Origin: Halapricum desulfuricans
GTDB lineage: Archaea; Halobacteriota; Halobacteria; Halobacteriales; Haloarculaceae
DNA length: 64,000 nt
NCBI RefSeq assembly: GCF_017094465.1
Contig: NZ_CP064791.1
Location: 1,178,001-1,242,000 of the forward strand
Direction: 5' to 3'
Of the stretch, positions 1-8,582 are shown one piece after another (within the stretch, counting starts at the first letter, position 1; each line of letters begins with the position of its first letter). Under the pieces are notes generated by a model. It did no database searches. It saw nothing but the letters and a program-made list of their open reading frames with translations, and was not told the origin of the DNA. A program made the position numbers and the translations under genes.

Positions 1-238
1 GGTGGATGTCGTCCGGACCCAGGAAGATCGCGTGGCCACCCAGCTGTGTCATGCCGGTCTCGAAGGAGACGCGGGTTCGGGTGCTGGGCTTCTCGAAGAT
101 CATCCCGAGCGTCTGGTTGTCGAACGGTTCGTCGTCGGTCCCGGCCTCGTGGGCGGCCTTGCGGTCGGCCGCGCGGTCGAGGACGGTCAGCAGTTCGTCC
201 GGCGAGAGGTCGTCGATGTCGAGCAGGTGGCGTGGCAT
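1..238 (-). CDS. argF: Ornithine carbamoyltransferase, N-terminal part (runs off the window)
   Basis: Reading the minus strand from the ATG at 238 gives about 79 residues before the window ends. They contain KPSTRTRVSFE, the carbamoyl-phosphate binding motif of aspartate/ornithine transcarbamoylases, followed by TQLGGHAIFLGPDDIH. The enzyme makes citrulline from ornithine and carbamoyl phosphate in the cytoplasm. It follows the lysK stop codon by a single base, so it is the distal gene of the arginine operon. The arginine context favours ornithine over aspartate as substrate. Only the first quarter of the protein is visible. Confidence 0.9.
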   Translation of the reverse strand, partial: MPRHLLDIDDLSPDELLTVLDRAADRKAAHEAGTDDEPFDNQTLGMIFEKPSTRTRVSFETGMTQLGGHAIFLGPDDIH

Positions 239-239
239 G

Positions 240-1358
240 TCAATCCTCCAGTAGGCTTTCGGTGGCGTCTTTCAGTACGGCGATCGAGCGGTCGTACTCC
301 TCGAAGGGGAGGTGTTCGTTCGGGGAATGGTCAAGATCCGAATCACCAGGGCCGTAGGTGACCATCGGACAGTCCCACGCGTCGGCGTAGACGTTCATGT
401 CGCTGGTGCCGGTCTTGCGCAGCAAGCGTGGGTCCCCGTCGTGCTTGCGGATCGCGGCCCGAAACGCTCGCCCCGGCCCGGTCCGGGGACTCATCATCAC
501 CGGTTCGACCTGGTCGTCCCAGTGGACGGTCCCGTTCTCGAGGTGGCCGTCGGCGATCTCGCGGATCTCCTCGGTCGTGTACTCCGGCGGGACGCGCAAC
601 TGCAGGCGCATCGTCGTCTCGACCGACAGTCCGTCCTCCGATATCCCGCCATCGATGCTGGTTGGTTTGGGCGTGACGCGCTCGAAGACCGGGACCCACT
701 CGTCGTGATCGAACTCCTCTTCGACGCGACGCCACCAGTTGATGGCGTCCTGGATCGCGTTGTCGTCCGGCCGCGAGGAGTGTCCCGACTCGCTGGTGGC
801 GACGTAGTTGCCGCCCAGCAGGCCCCGATACCCGAGCGTGATTCCCTCCCAGCCGGAGGGCTCGCCGTTGATGACGGCTTCGGGCTCGGATTCGCGGCTC
901 TCGACGAGGTGATGTCCGCCTCGGGAATCGACCTCCTCGCCGACGACACCGGCGAAGGAAGCCCCGGTTTCGACGGCGACCGCCGCCATCGCGGCCAGCG
1001 GCCCCTTCGCATCGACGCTGCCACGACCCCACAGCACCTCGATCTCCTCGTCGGAATCCTCGCCGACCAGGTCGCCGCCGTATCGCGCCTCCGAGCGCGT
1101 GGTTTCCTCGACTCGCACGGGGATATCACCCGGGACGGTGTCGATGTGGCTCGTCAGGAGGACGCCGTCGTCGGCGGGTGCCCGGACGTTGCCGATGTCG
1201 TCGATCCAGACCTCCCGGTCGTGGCCCTCGAAGAAGTCCACGAGCACCTTCGCGGCCTCCGTTTCCTCGGGGGTGACCGACGGTGTCTCGACGAGGTCGA
1301 CGAGCAACTCACGAGCGTCGCCGGTCGGGACCGGCGCGGTGGGAATGGTGGTACTCAT
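240..1358 (-). CDS. lysK: [LysW]-ornithine/lysine hydrolase, M20 metallopeptidase family
   Basis: A 372-residue zinc peptidase-like protein that should release ornithine (and possibly lysine) from the carrier protein LysW. The M20 metal site is visible: SHIDT (His71, Asp73), GRGSVDAKGP (Asp116) and the GEEVDSRGG pair (Glu141, Glu142). The start overlaps the argD stop by four bases and argF follows after one base, so the genes are translationally coupled. In the genuine LysW pathway this step replaces ArgE or ArgJ. ArgE-type deacetylase is the alternative, but argX upstream supports the LysW route. Confidence 0.9.
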   Translation of the reverse strand: MSTTIPTAPVPTGDARELLVDLVETPSVTPEETEAAKVLVDFFEGHDREVWIDDIGNVRAPADDGVLLTSHIDTVPGDIPVRVEETTRSEARYGGDLVGEDSDEEIEVLWGRGSVDAKGPLAAMAAVAVETGASFAGVVGEEVDSRGGHHLVESRESEPEAVINGEPSGWEGITLGYRGLLGGNYVATSESGHSSRPDDNAIQDAINWWRRVEEEFDHDEWVPVFERVTPKPTSIDGGISEDGLSVETTMRLQLRVPPEYTTEEIREIADGHLENGTVHWDDQVEPVMMSPRTGPGRAFRAAIRKHDGDPRLLRKTGTSDMNVYADAWDCPMVTYGPGDSDLDHSPNEHLPFEEYDRSIAVLKDATESLLED

Positions 1359-2488
1359 GTGTCTGTCAGTAGCTCAGTGAGGGCCTCGACCACCTGATCG
1401 GCCTCGGATTCGGTGATCGTCAGCGGCGGAAGCAGCCGGATCACGGTCCGGCCCGCCGGCAGTGCCAGGATCCGGTGATCCATCGCCAGTTGCTTCAGAT
1501 AGCGGTTCGCGCCGCGTTTGACCTCGACACCGATCATCAGTCCTTCCCCGCGCACGTCGCGCACGTCGTCGCCGAGCGCGGCTTCGAGTTCGTCCTGGAG
1601 ATACTGACCGACCTTGCCGGCGTGAGCGGGGATCTCCTCTTCGACCATCGTCGAGACCGTCGCACCCGCGGCAGCGGAGATGACCGGCCCGCCCGAGAAC
1701 GTCGAGGCGTGGCTGCCGTAGTTCTCAGCGACCCAGTCGCGTACGAGCGTCGCGCCGACCGGGAAGCCGTTGCCCAGCCCCTTCGCCGAGGTGAGCATGT
1801 CGGGCACGACGCCGATCTGTTCGGCGGCCCACAGCGTCCCGGTCCGTCCCATACCCGTCTGGACCTCATCGAAGATCAGCGCCGCTCCGGCCTCCTCGGT
1901 GATCTCGCGGGCGTCCTGCAGGAACTGTCGGGTGGCGGGGTTGATCCCGCCCTCGCCCTGGACCGGTTCGACGATAAACGCCGCAGTGTCCTCGTCGACG
2001 GCCTCTTCGAGCGCCTCGCTGTCGTTGTACGGGACGAACTCCACGTCACCGATCAGCGGCTCGTAGGGTTTCTTGTACTTGTCCTTCCAGGTCGTCGCCA
2101 GCGCGCCCATCGTCCGGCCGTGAAAGCCCTGCATCGTGGCGACGATCTTGGAGTTGCCGGTCGCACTCCGGGCGAATTTGAGTGCGGCTTCGTTGGCCTC
2201 GGTCCCGGAGTTACACAGCCATGTGTTGTCGATGTCGCCCGGCGCGGTCTCGGCGAGCAGTTCGTACAGCGCCGTGCGCTGGGCGTTTGGATACGACGCC
2301 TGCACGTAGGTGATCTTCTCGAACTGCTCGGTGACCGCCTCCTGGACGGCGTCGTGGCCGTGTCCCAGCGGGACGCAGGCGTACGAGGCCCCCATGTCGA
2401 GGTACTCGGTTCCAGAGTCGTCGTAGACGTACGATCCCTCTCCGCGTTCGATCCGAATCGGCTTTTCGTTGAAGACGAATCCGCTCAT
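1355..2488 (-). CDS. argD: Acetylornithine/[LysW]-semialdehyde aminotransferase
   Basis: A 377-residue fold-type I PLP aminotransferase. It has the phosphate-binding NSGTEANEAALK, the PLP-contacting DEVQTGMGRTG (Asp207 region) and the Schiff-base lysine in TSAKGLGNG (Lys236). In this cluster it should transaminate LysW-bound glutamate semialdehyde to LysW-ornithine, with glutamate as amino donor. The ATGA overlaps on both sides place it inside one operon. As in other Archaea the same enzyme may serve lysine synthesis (LysJ). Confidence 0.93.
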   Translation of the reverse strand: MSGFVFNEKPIRIERGEGSYVYDDSGTEYLDMGASYACVPLGHGHDAVQEAVTEQFEKITYVQASYPNAQRTALYELLAETAPGDIDNTWLCNSGTEANEAALKFARSATGNSKIVATMQGFHGRTMGALATTWKDKYKKPYEPLIGDVEFVPYNDSEALEEAVDEDTAAFIVEPVQGEGGINPATRQFLQDAREITEEAGAALIFDEVQTGMGRTGTLWAAEQIGVVPDMLTSAKGLGNGFPVGATLVRDWVAENYGSHASTFSGGPVISAAAGATVSTMVEEEIPAHAGKVGQYLQDELEAALGDDVRDVRGEGLMIGVEVKRGANRYLKQLAMDHRILALPAGRTVIRLLPPLTITESEADQVVEALTELLTDT

Positions 2489-3339
2489 GGTGACTCCTCC
2501 TGTTGATCTGCTGTCCCAAGTGCGCTCGCATACACGTGTGTCCCGTTACCGTCGAGCGCAGACGTAATCGGCGATTCGGCGTTGGCGTCGGCGATCACGG
2601 CCTTGGGCGTGCCGCCCTCCAGGGCCTCCTCGACGGCCATGATCTTCCGGCCCATGAACCCCTCGGCCGCGTCTTCCAGTGTCGACCAGTCCCCGGCCGT
2701 CTCGACGCGCTCGATCAGCGTTTCGGGGTCGTCCGGGTCCTCGTAGACACCTTCGACGTCGGTCAGCAACACGAGCGTCGCCTCGAGCGCGCCCGCAATT
2801 GCCGCGGCCGAGCGGTCGGCGTCGGTGTTGACGGCGATGACCTCACCGTCATCCTCGCCCGCCATGGGTGGTCCGGCCACGGGGGTGTAGCCATCGTCGA
2901 GCAACGACTCCAGCAGCTCGGCGTTGACCTGCTCGATCGTCCCCGAGTGGTCGCCGCGCCTGATCTTCTTTTTGCCGTCCTCGACGACGCGCACGGCGGA
3001 CTTTCGCGGGCCGTACAGCAACTTTCCGTCGACGCCGTTCAGCCCGACCGCGTCGACGCCCTGGCTCTGTAGCCCGGCGACGAGTCGCGTGTTGAGGTGT
3101 CCGAAGACCATCTCGAATACTTCCATCGTTTCCTCGTCAGTGAATCGCCCGACGACGCCGGACGGCGTCTCGACGTATTCGGGCTCGATCCCCATGCGTT
3201 CGAGCGTCTCATCGACTTTCGTCGACCCGCCGTGGACGACCACCACGTCTTCACCCGCTTCGGACAGCGTCGCCACGTCCGCCAGCGCCCCCTCGGGGTC
3301 GACTGCGCGGGCACCGCCGACCTTGACGACGACGGTCAC
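2485..3339 (-). CDS. argB: [LysW]-glutamate/aminoadipate kinase
   Basis: An amino-acid kinase family protein that phosphorylates the carboxyl side chain of the LysW-linked substrate. It opens with TVVVKVGGARAVD, the nucleotide-binding glycine loop of the family, and has VVVHGGSTKVDETL and VIAVNTDADRSAAAIA further on. The longest frame begins at 3405 inside argC. I chose GTG at 3339 because the conserved strand starts there; GTG at 3348 is equally possible. Its stop overlaps the argD start. Length (about 284 residues) is normal for the family. Confidence 0.9.
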   Translation of the reverse strand: MTVVVKVGGARAVDPEGALADVATLSEAGEDVVVVHGGSTKVDETLERMGIEPEYVETPSGVVGRFTDEETMEVFEMVFGHLNTRLVAGLQSQGVDAVGLNGVDGKLLYGPRKSAVRVVEDGKKKIRRGDHSGTIEQVNAELLESLLDDGYTPVAGPPMAGEDDGEVIAVNTDADRSAAAIAGALEATLVLLTDVEGVYEDPDDPETLIERVETAGDWSTLEDAAEGFMGRKIMAVEEALEGGTPKAVIADANAESPITSALDGNGTHVYASALGTADQQEESP

Positions 3340-3352
3340 TGTGACCACCTCG

Positions 3353-4390
3353 TCATGGCGCTCCCACGGGATGGAGTCCCTGGAACTGTAGGCCCGCAGT
3401 CTCATCGATGCCGAGTGCGATGTTGGCGGCGTGGACGGCCTGGCCGGCCGAGCCTTTCATCATGTTGTCGATGGCCGAGAAGACCACCAGCCGTTCGTTC
3501 CCGGGATCGAGTTCGAGCCCGACCTCGGCCCTGTTCGTCCCCGCGACGGCCTTGGGTTCGGGATAGCGGTAGACGCCACCGCCGCCGGCGACCAGTTCCA
3601 CGAAGGGTTCGTCCTCGTAGGAGCCGCGGTACGCTCCCCAGAGGTCGCCCTTCGAGACCGGCTCGTCCGGGAAGACGTGCGCGGTCGCGCTCGCGCCGCG
3701 GATCATGTCGACGGAGTGTGCCGTAAAGGAGACTCCTGTTCCCAGGAACTGCTCGATCTCGGCCTCGTGGCGGTGGCCCGTCGGTGCGTAGGGGCGGACG
3801 ACGCCGCTGCGCTCGGGATGGGACGAGGCCGGACCGCCACCGGCACCGCCCTCCGAGGACCCAACCTTCACGTCGACGACTATCTGCTCGTCGCCGGAGA
3901 GGACGTCGTTCTCGAACAGCGGCAGCAAGCCGAGGATCGTCGCGGTGGCGTTACAGCCCCCGGAGGCGATCAGGTCCGCGCCCTCGAGGTTCTCGCGGTT
4001 GAGTTCCGGCAGGGCGTACTCGCTTTCGGCCAGCAGTTCGGGACGGCTGTGGCCGTCGTACCACTCCTCGTACTGGGCCTCGCTGTCGAGGCGAAAGTCC
4101 GCCGAGAGATCGACCACGGTGTCGGCGGCGTCCTGGAACTGATCGATCTGCTCCATCGAGACGCCGTGTGGCGTCGCCGCGAACAGGATGTCCACCGATT
4201 CGAGGTCCTCGGGATCCGAGAACCGCAGATCCAGCCCCCGGAGATTGGGATGGGAGTGGCCGACCGTCTTGTTTTTCTTCGAGCGACTCGTCGCCTGCTC
4301 AATCTCGAACTCCGGATGACCGGCGAGCAGGCGGAGCAACTCGCCGCCGGTGAAGCCGGTCCCGCCGACGACACTCGCTGTGTACGTCAT
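3353..4390 (-). CDS. argC: [LysW]-glutamyl/aminoadipyl phosphate reductase
   Basis: A 345-residue NADPH-dependent reductase. The N-terminal Rossmann motif GGTGFTGGELLRLL and the catalytic-cysteine motif SGGCNATATILGLLPL are clear, as is the HRHEAEI stretch typical of ArgC. It converts the acyl-phosphate made by ArgB to the semialdehyde. It sits between argX (four-base overlap) and argB. The LysY and ArgC variants are closely related; assignment to the LysW-dependent version rests on the neighbouring argX. Confidence 0.92.
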   Translation of the reverse strand: MTYTASVVGGTGFTGGELLRLLAGHPEFEIEQATSRSKKNKTVGHSHPNLRGLDLRFSDPEDLESVDILFAATPHGVSMEQIDQFQDAADTVVDLSADFRLDSEAQYEEWYDGHSRPELLAESEYALPELNRENLEGADLIASGGCNATATILGLLPLFENDVLSGDEQIVVDVKVGSSEGGAGGGPASSHPERSGVVRPYAPTGHRHEAEIEQFLGTGVSFTAHSVDMIRGASATAHVFPDEPVSKGDLWGAYRGSYEDEPFVELVAGGGGVYRYPEPKAVAGTNRAEVGLELDPGNERLVVFSAIDNMMKGSAGQAVHAANIALGIDETAGLQFQGLHPVGAP

Positions 4391-5265
4391 TGTTGGGCCT
4401 CCTCGGCTCTCGTCTCCAGCCAGTCGACCACGGCAGCCGGTACGTCCACGTCGACCACGTCGTTCAGCGCCTTGAACTCGACCGTGTGGTTGACCTCGTG
4501 GACGGTGTAGCCCTCGGGGTTGCCGTCTTCGTCGACACCGGTTTCCATCAGATCAACTCCCAACAACCCGCCACCGACGGCCTCGCTCGCACGCTCGACG
4601 AGGTCGAGCGCCTCCTCGTTGAGTTCGAAGGCCTCGGTCTCGGCACCCTTCGCGGCGTTGGTCAGCCAGTGATCCGAGGAGCGGACCATCGCCGCTACCG
4701 GTTCGCCGTCGGTCGCGAGCACGCGGATGTCCCGGCCGGGCTTGTCGACGAACTCCTGGACGTAGAAGATCTTGTGTTCGTAGTGGCCAAGCGTCTCCTT
4801 GTGTTCCAGGACTGCCTCTGCGGCGTCGCGGGTGTCCAGCTTGGCCATCAGCCGTCCCCACGAGCCGACGACCGGCTTGAGCACGCACGGATACCCGAAG
4901 TCCTCGACGATCTTCAGGGCCGCGTCCTTGGTGAACGCGACCTCGGTGTTCGGCGTCGGGATGTCTGCCTCCTCTAGCGCGAGACTGTTCTTTACCTTGT
5001 CCGCACAGATCTCGGCGGTCTCGGGCTCGTTGACGATCGGCACGTCGTAGGCTTCGGCGAACTTGCTCGCATAGAGGCTGCGCGAGGTCGCGAGACAGCG
5101 ATCGAGCAGCAGATCGATGTCCGAAAACTCCTCCGGCGGCTCGGACAGCGAAAAGCGCTGTTTTCGCACGTCGATCTTCGCGACCTCGTGATCGCGATCG
5201 CGCAACTCGTTCAACAGCAACTTCTCGTCGCGACGGATGCGCGAGTACAGCAATCCGACTTTCAT
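4387..5265 (-). CDS. argX: Glutamate-LysW ligase, RimK-type ATP-grasp
   Basis: A 292-residue ATP-grasp ligase that should attach glutamate (or aminoadipate) to the C-terminal glutamate of LysW. Visible family features are the N-terminal MKVGLLYSRIRRDEKLL, the ATP-grasp core PCVLKPVVGSWGRLMAKL, FVDKPGRDIRVL and the metal-binding end YTVHEVNHTVEFKAL. It is the first large gene of the argX-C-B-D-lysK-argF run. Its protein partner LysW is not encoded next to it, which is unusual. RimK-type ligases on other substrates look similar, but the context is decisive here. Confidence 0.92.
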   Translation of the reverse strand: MKVGLLYSRIRRDEKLLLNELRDRDHEVAKIDVRKQRFSLSEPPEEFSDIDLLLDRCLATSRSLYASKFAEAYDVPIVNEPETAEICADKVKNSLALEEADIPTPNTEVAFTKDAALKIVEDFGYPCVLKPVVGSWGRLMAKLDTRDAAEAVLEHKETLGHYEHKIFYVQEFVDKPGRDIRVLATDGEPVAAMVRSSDHWLTNAAKGAETEAFELNEEALDLVERASEAVGGGLLGVDLMETGVDEDGNPEGYTVHEVNHTVEFKALNDVVDVDVPAAVVDWLETRAEEAQQ

Positions 5266-5332
5266 ACTCCCGTCACCCCGGGCACGTCCGCGCTCATGGT
5301 GTACACACCCCAGCGGCGGTGTCGTTCGTCAT
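5262..5332 (-). other. Two mini reading frames coupled to argX
   Basis: On the minus strand an ATG at 5332 opens a 12-codon frame (MTNDTAAGVCTP) ending at 5294. Its TGA overlaps the ATG at 5297 of an 11-codon frame (MSADVPGVTGV). That frame's TGA in turn overlaps the argX ATG. Such four-base overlaps are typical of translational coupling. The peptides match no family I know. They occupy the place where lysW normally sits, so they may be a leader or a remnant. Nothing proves they are translated. Confidence 0.35.
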
Positions 5333-5356
5333 AGTACCACTCACTCACGGAGCCAT

Positions 5357-5365
5357 CTACTTAAA
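5357..5365 (-). promoter_or_regulatory. Candidate TATA box of the argX operon
   Basis: The minus strand reads GGGTTTAAGTAGATGG here. The TTTAAG core lies about 30 bases before the first mini reading frame at 5332, the usual haloarchaeal spacing for a promoter that starts transcription near the first codon. The surrounding 5370-5460 stretch is AT-rich compared with the rest of the window. Confidence 0.5.
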
Positions 5366-5471
5366 CCCACCGGACTTATCAGAATAATATACTACTCAAA
5401 GTATCGACTAACGGCTATAGAAGCGCTGAAAACAGGCATAGGTGGAAACTACATACGTTTCGTGATATATT

Positions 5472-5489
5472 GGCCCCCGCGAGGGGGTC
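5472..5489 (-). terminator. Hairpin behind argH
   Basis: CCCCC and GGGGG arms enclose a GCGA loop, with two further closing pairs (one wobble). It lies 20 bases after the argH stop, and an AATATAT stretch follows on the minus strand. This fits a transcription end or mRNA-stabilising hairpin between argH and the argX operon. Archaeal terminators are mostly simple T runs, so the role is inferred. Confidence 0.4.
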
Positions 5490-5509
5490 GTCGGGTTTGC
5501 GGGTGAGCT

Positions 5510-7009
5510 TCAGACATAGGTGTCCACCTCCGAGTCGAGGCGTTCGGTCGCCGCCGCGAGCGCGTCCTGGCGGTCCCGCAGGGCGTGTGCGTCGCGTTCG
5601 AGACGCTCCGTCGCCCCTTCGAGTTGCTCGGTGACGGCCTCGGGCGCCGGGCCGCCCCGTGAGTCGCGGGTCCGGACAGACTCGGCCGGGTCGAGCGCGC
5701 GTTCGACGGCCTCGCGAGCGACATATGCCGAGAGCGACTCGCCCAGCACTTCCTCGGCGACGGCATCGAGCGTCGCGTAGTCGGGCGCGTTCTCGTCGTG
5801 CTGGAGCGTTTCCGCGGCACGCGCGACCACCTCGTGGGCGGTGCGGAACGGCACGCCACGGGTCGCCAGCAGGTCCGCGACGCCGGTGGCCGTCGAGAAC
5901 CCCTCACCAGCGGCCTCGGCGAGCGTCTCGGTCGGCCACTCGGCGGTCGTGACCGCGCCCACGGCGACCTCGACACTCTCGGTGACGCTGTCGATGGCGT
6001 CCCACGCGTGGCGGCCCGCCCGCTGGAGGTCGCGGTTGTACGCCCGCGGCTGGCCTTTCAGGTTCGTGAGCAGGCCGTTCAGCCCCGCCGTCGCGTCGCC
6101 GGTACGGCCGCGGACGAGTTCCAGCGTGTCGGGATTCTTCTTCTGGGGCATGATCGAGGAGGTCGAGGCGTACTCGTCGGCCAGTTCGACGTGGCCCTTG
6201 CTGGCCATGACGATCACGTCCTCCGCGAGGCCGGACAGCGTCGTCGCCAGGTTCGACAGCGCCGCGGTGACCTCGACGAGGAAGTCCCGGGTCGCCGAGG
6301 CGTCCATCGAGTTCTCCGCGACCCCCTCGAACCCGAGGAGCTCGGCCGTGCGCCCGCGATCCACGTCGAATGGCGTCCCCGCGAACGCGGCCGAGCCAAG
6401 CGGGTTCTGGTTGAGCCGGTCGTAGGCGTCGAGCAGACGGCCCGTGTCGCGGGCCAGCGCCTGCTCGTAGGAGGCAATCCAGTGGCCGACGGTCGTCGGC
6501 TGGGCCGGCTGCAGGTGCGTGTAGCCGGGCATCACTACTTCGCGGTGGTCAGTCGCCATCTCGACGAACTGCCGGCGCGCTTCGACGACCGTCGCGATCG
6601 TCTCCAGCAGGTCATCGCGCAGCCGGTAGCGAATGCAGGTCGCCACCTCGTCGTTGCGCGAACGCGCGGTATGCATCTTGCCGCCGTCCGCGCCGACGCG
6701 CTCGATGACGGCCGACTCGATGGCCTCGTGGACGTCTTCGCCCTCGGGCAACGCGTCGTGACCGTCAGCTTCGATTTCGTCCAGCGCAGCGAGTATCTCG
6801 CCAGCCACGATGTCGTCGATGATGTCCTGCTCGGCGAGCATCACGACGTGCGCGCGGTCGACTGCCAGATCCGCCTCGAAGATCCGCTCGTCGTCTTCAA
6901 GCGAGGAGAGGAACCCGCGAGCGGGCCCGCCGCTGAAGCGGTCCCGGCGGACGACCGTCTGTTCGGTGTCGTCCGCTACGTGGTCGTCATCAGGTCCCTC
7001 TTCGCTCAT
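5510..7009 (-). CDS. argH: Argininosuccinate lyase
   Basis: A 499-residue member of the fumarase/aspartase superfamily that splits argininosuccinate into arginine and fumarate. Family signatures are the N-terminal RRDRFSGGPARGFLSSL, the TARSRNDEVAT region and the superfamily signature SSIMPQKKNPD. The frame is open further upstream to 7192, but the ATG at 7009 follows the argG stop by one base and begins just before the conserved region, so I chose it. It forms a two-gene unit with argG. Confidence 0.95.
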   Translation of the reverse strand: MSEEGPDDDHVADDTEQTVVRRDRFSGGPARGFLSSLEDDERIFEADLAVDRAHVVMLAEQDIIDDIVAGEILAALDEIEADGHDALPEGEDVHEAIESAVIERVGADGGKMHTARSRNDEVATCIRYRLRDDLLETIATVVEARRQFVEMATDHREVVMPGYTHLQPAQPTTVGHWIASYEQALARDTGRLLDAYDRLNQNPLGSAAFAGTPFDVDRGRTAELLGFEGVAENSMDASATRDFLVEVTAALSNLATTLSGLAEDVIVMASKGHVELADEYASTSSIMPQKKNPDTLELVRGRTGDATAGLNGLLTNLKGQPRAYNRDLQRAGRHAWDAIDSVTESVEVAVGAVTTAEWPTETLAEAAGEGFSTATGVADLLATRGVPFRTAHEVVARAAETLQHDENAPDYATLDAVAEEVLGESLSAYVAREAVERALDPAESVRTRDSRGGPAPEAVTEQLEGATERLERDAHALRDRQDALAAATERLDSEVDTYV

Positions 7010-7010
7010 T

Positions 7011-8231
7011 CTACTTCTCCCCGTCGCCGTCGAGGCTCTCGGTGACTTTCCTGGCCAGACGCGACTGGAAGCCGTGGTACTTGGCGACGCCGGTGGCGTC
7101 CTGCTGGGTGATCCCGCCCGAGACGTCCTCCTCGTCGAAACTGGCCGCCGACTCGGAGTAGACAGCGTACTCGCTCTCGCGAGAGACCGCACGGCAGTGC
7201 CCGCCCTCGAGTTTGACTGTCACTGTACCGGTGACCCGCTCTTGGGTCTCGTCGATGAACCCTTCCAGCGCGTCGACCAGCGGCGCGTCGATCAGGCCCT
7301 CGTAGGCTTTCTGTGACCACTGCTGGTCGATCTGTGTCTTGAACTGGCGCTCCTCCTGAGTGAGCACGAGACCTTCGAGCGCCTCGTGTGCGGTCAGCAG
7401 CACCGTCGCCGCTGGGTGTTCGTAGTTCTCGCGCACCTTGAGCCCGAGCATGCGGTCTTCCATCATGTCCGTGCGACCGACGCCGTGGGCCCCAGCCTGC
7501 TCGTTGAGCTGTTCGATCAACTCGACCGAGCCCAGCTGGTCGCCGTCCAGTGCCACGGGGATCCCGTCATCGAACTCGATTTCCACGAGCTCGGCCGCCT
7601 TGCCCGAGGGATTCTCGGTCCACTTGTAGATGTCGTCGTCGGGGATCGTCGCGGGGTCTTCCAGTTCTGACCCCTCGATCGAACGGCTCCAGATGTTGGT
7701 GTCGACGGAGTAGCGACCCCCGTCGCCGCCCTCGACGGGCAGGCCCTTCTCCTTCGCGTACTCGTTTTCCCACTCGCGAGTGAGTCCGAGTTCGCGGACG
7801 GGCGCGATGACCTCCAGATCGGTATCGCGCCAGACGGCCTCGAAGCGCAACTGGTCGTTGCCTTTGCCCGTACAGCCGTGTGCGAGCGCGTTCGCGCCCT
7901 GTTCGATGGCGACGTCGCGGATTGCCTTGGCGATGACCGGCCGCGCCAGCGCGGTCCCCAGCGGGTAGCCCTGGTAGTCCGCGTTGGCCTTGACTGCGCG
8001 CAGACACAGGTCAGCGAACTCCTCGCGGGCGTCGACGACGTACTGGTCGACCCCCAGCGCCTCGGCGGTCTCCTCGGCCTCCTCGAACTCGTAGTCGGGC
8101 TGGCCGACGTCGACAGTGACGCCGATGACCTCGTCGAATCCGTACTCCTCTTTCAGTAGCGATACGCCGACCGTTGTGTCGAGCCCGCCCGAGAAGGCGA
8201 GCGCGACGGTTCCTGAATGTTCGCCTGGCAT
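7011..8231 (-). CDS. argG: Argininosuccinate synthase
   Basis: A 406-residue ATP-dependent ligase joining citrulline and aspartate. The N-terminal PP-loop ALAFSGGLDTTVGV and the later ALAHGCTGKGNDQLRFE are diagnostic. It is the first gene of the argG-argH unit; the stop is one base from the argH ATG. The leader is about 55-60 bases if transcription begins at the TATA-like element near 8314-8323. A hairpin with CCGCCC/GGGCGG arms (about 8258-8282) lies in that leader. Confidence 0.95.
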   Translation of the reverse strand: MPGEHSGTVALAFSGGLDTTVGVSLLKEEYGFDEVIGVTVDVGQPDYEFEEAEETAEALGVDQYVVDAREEFADLCLRAVKANADYQGYPLGTALARPVIAKAIRDVAIEQGANALAHGCTGKGNDQLRFEAVWRDTDLEVIAPVRELGLTREWENEYAKEKGLPVEGGDGGRYSVDTNIWSRSIEGSELEDPATIPDDDIYKWTENPSGKAAELVEIEFDDGIPVALDGDQLGSVELIEQLNEQAGAHGVGRTDMMEDRMLGLKVRENYEHPAATVLLTAHEALEGLVLTQEERQFKTQIDQQWSQKAYEGLIDAPLVDALEGFIDETQERVTGTVTVKLEGGHCRAVSRESEYAVYSESAASFDEEDVSGGITQQDATGVAKYHGFQSRLARKVTESLDGDGEK

Positions 8232-8313
8232 CGTTGTGGTGTCGGGATCAGTTTTCCCGCCCGAAACCCGACAGTGGGCGGTAGCAAGCGTGTGAAGCGT
8301 TTCCGTCGTGGGG

Positions 8314-8323
8314 AGTAATAGTA
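8314..8323 (-). promoter_or_regulatory. Candidate argG promoter
   Basis: The minus strand reads TACTATTACT, a TATA-like element about 85 bases before the argG ATG, implying a leader rather than the leaderless arrangement seen at most promoters in this window. A GGGCC-TAAC-GGCCC hairpin (8327-8340) and a longer palindrome (8348-8370) lie just upstream and could bind a regulator. Confidence 0.35.
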
Positions 8324-8347
8324 GCAGGGCCTAACGGCCCCGTCGTC

Positions 8348-8370
8348 GTCGGATGTCGTCGACATCCGAC
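8348..8370. repeat. Perfect 10-bp inverted repeat with a 3-base loop
   Basis: Arms GTCGGATGTC and GACATCCGAC enclose GTC. Outside them, CCCCGTC and GACGGGG form a second pairing (about 8338-8344 and 8380-8387), so the whole 8335-8390 stretch can fold as a cruciform. It lies upstream of the argG promoter in the 351-base gap between argG and the next minus-strand gene. No reading frame in this gap looks like a gene. Confidence 0.6.
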
Positions 8371-8582
8371 TGCTCGTTGGACGGGGTCCAACCCTGTCGC
8401 CGGATCTCGAAGCAAGAGACGGACTGACCGCTGACGAATCCGCGTACGCCAGCCGGCGCAGTCTTCGTCATGTGTCCGTTGCTACTCCCAGAACAGTACT
8501 AATAACTTCCGGGACAACCCTCGCTGTGCGATTCGTTCTCGTATGTCAGAAACGGATAGGATACTGGCTCGATTGCGCGTGA

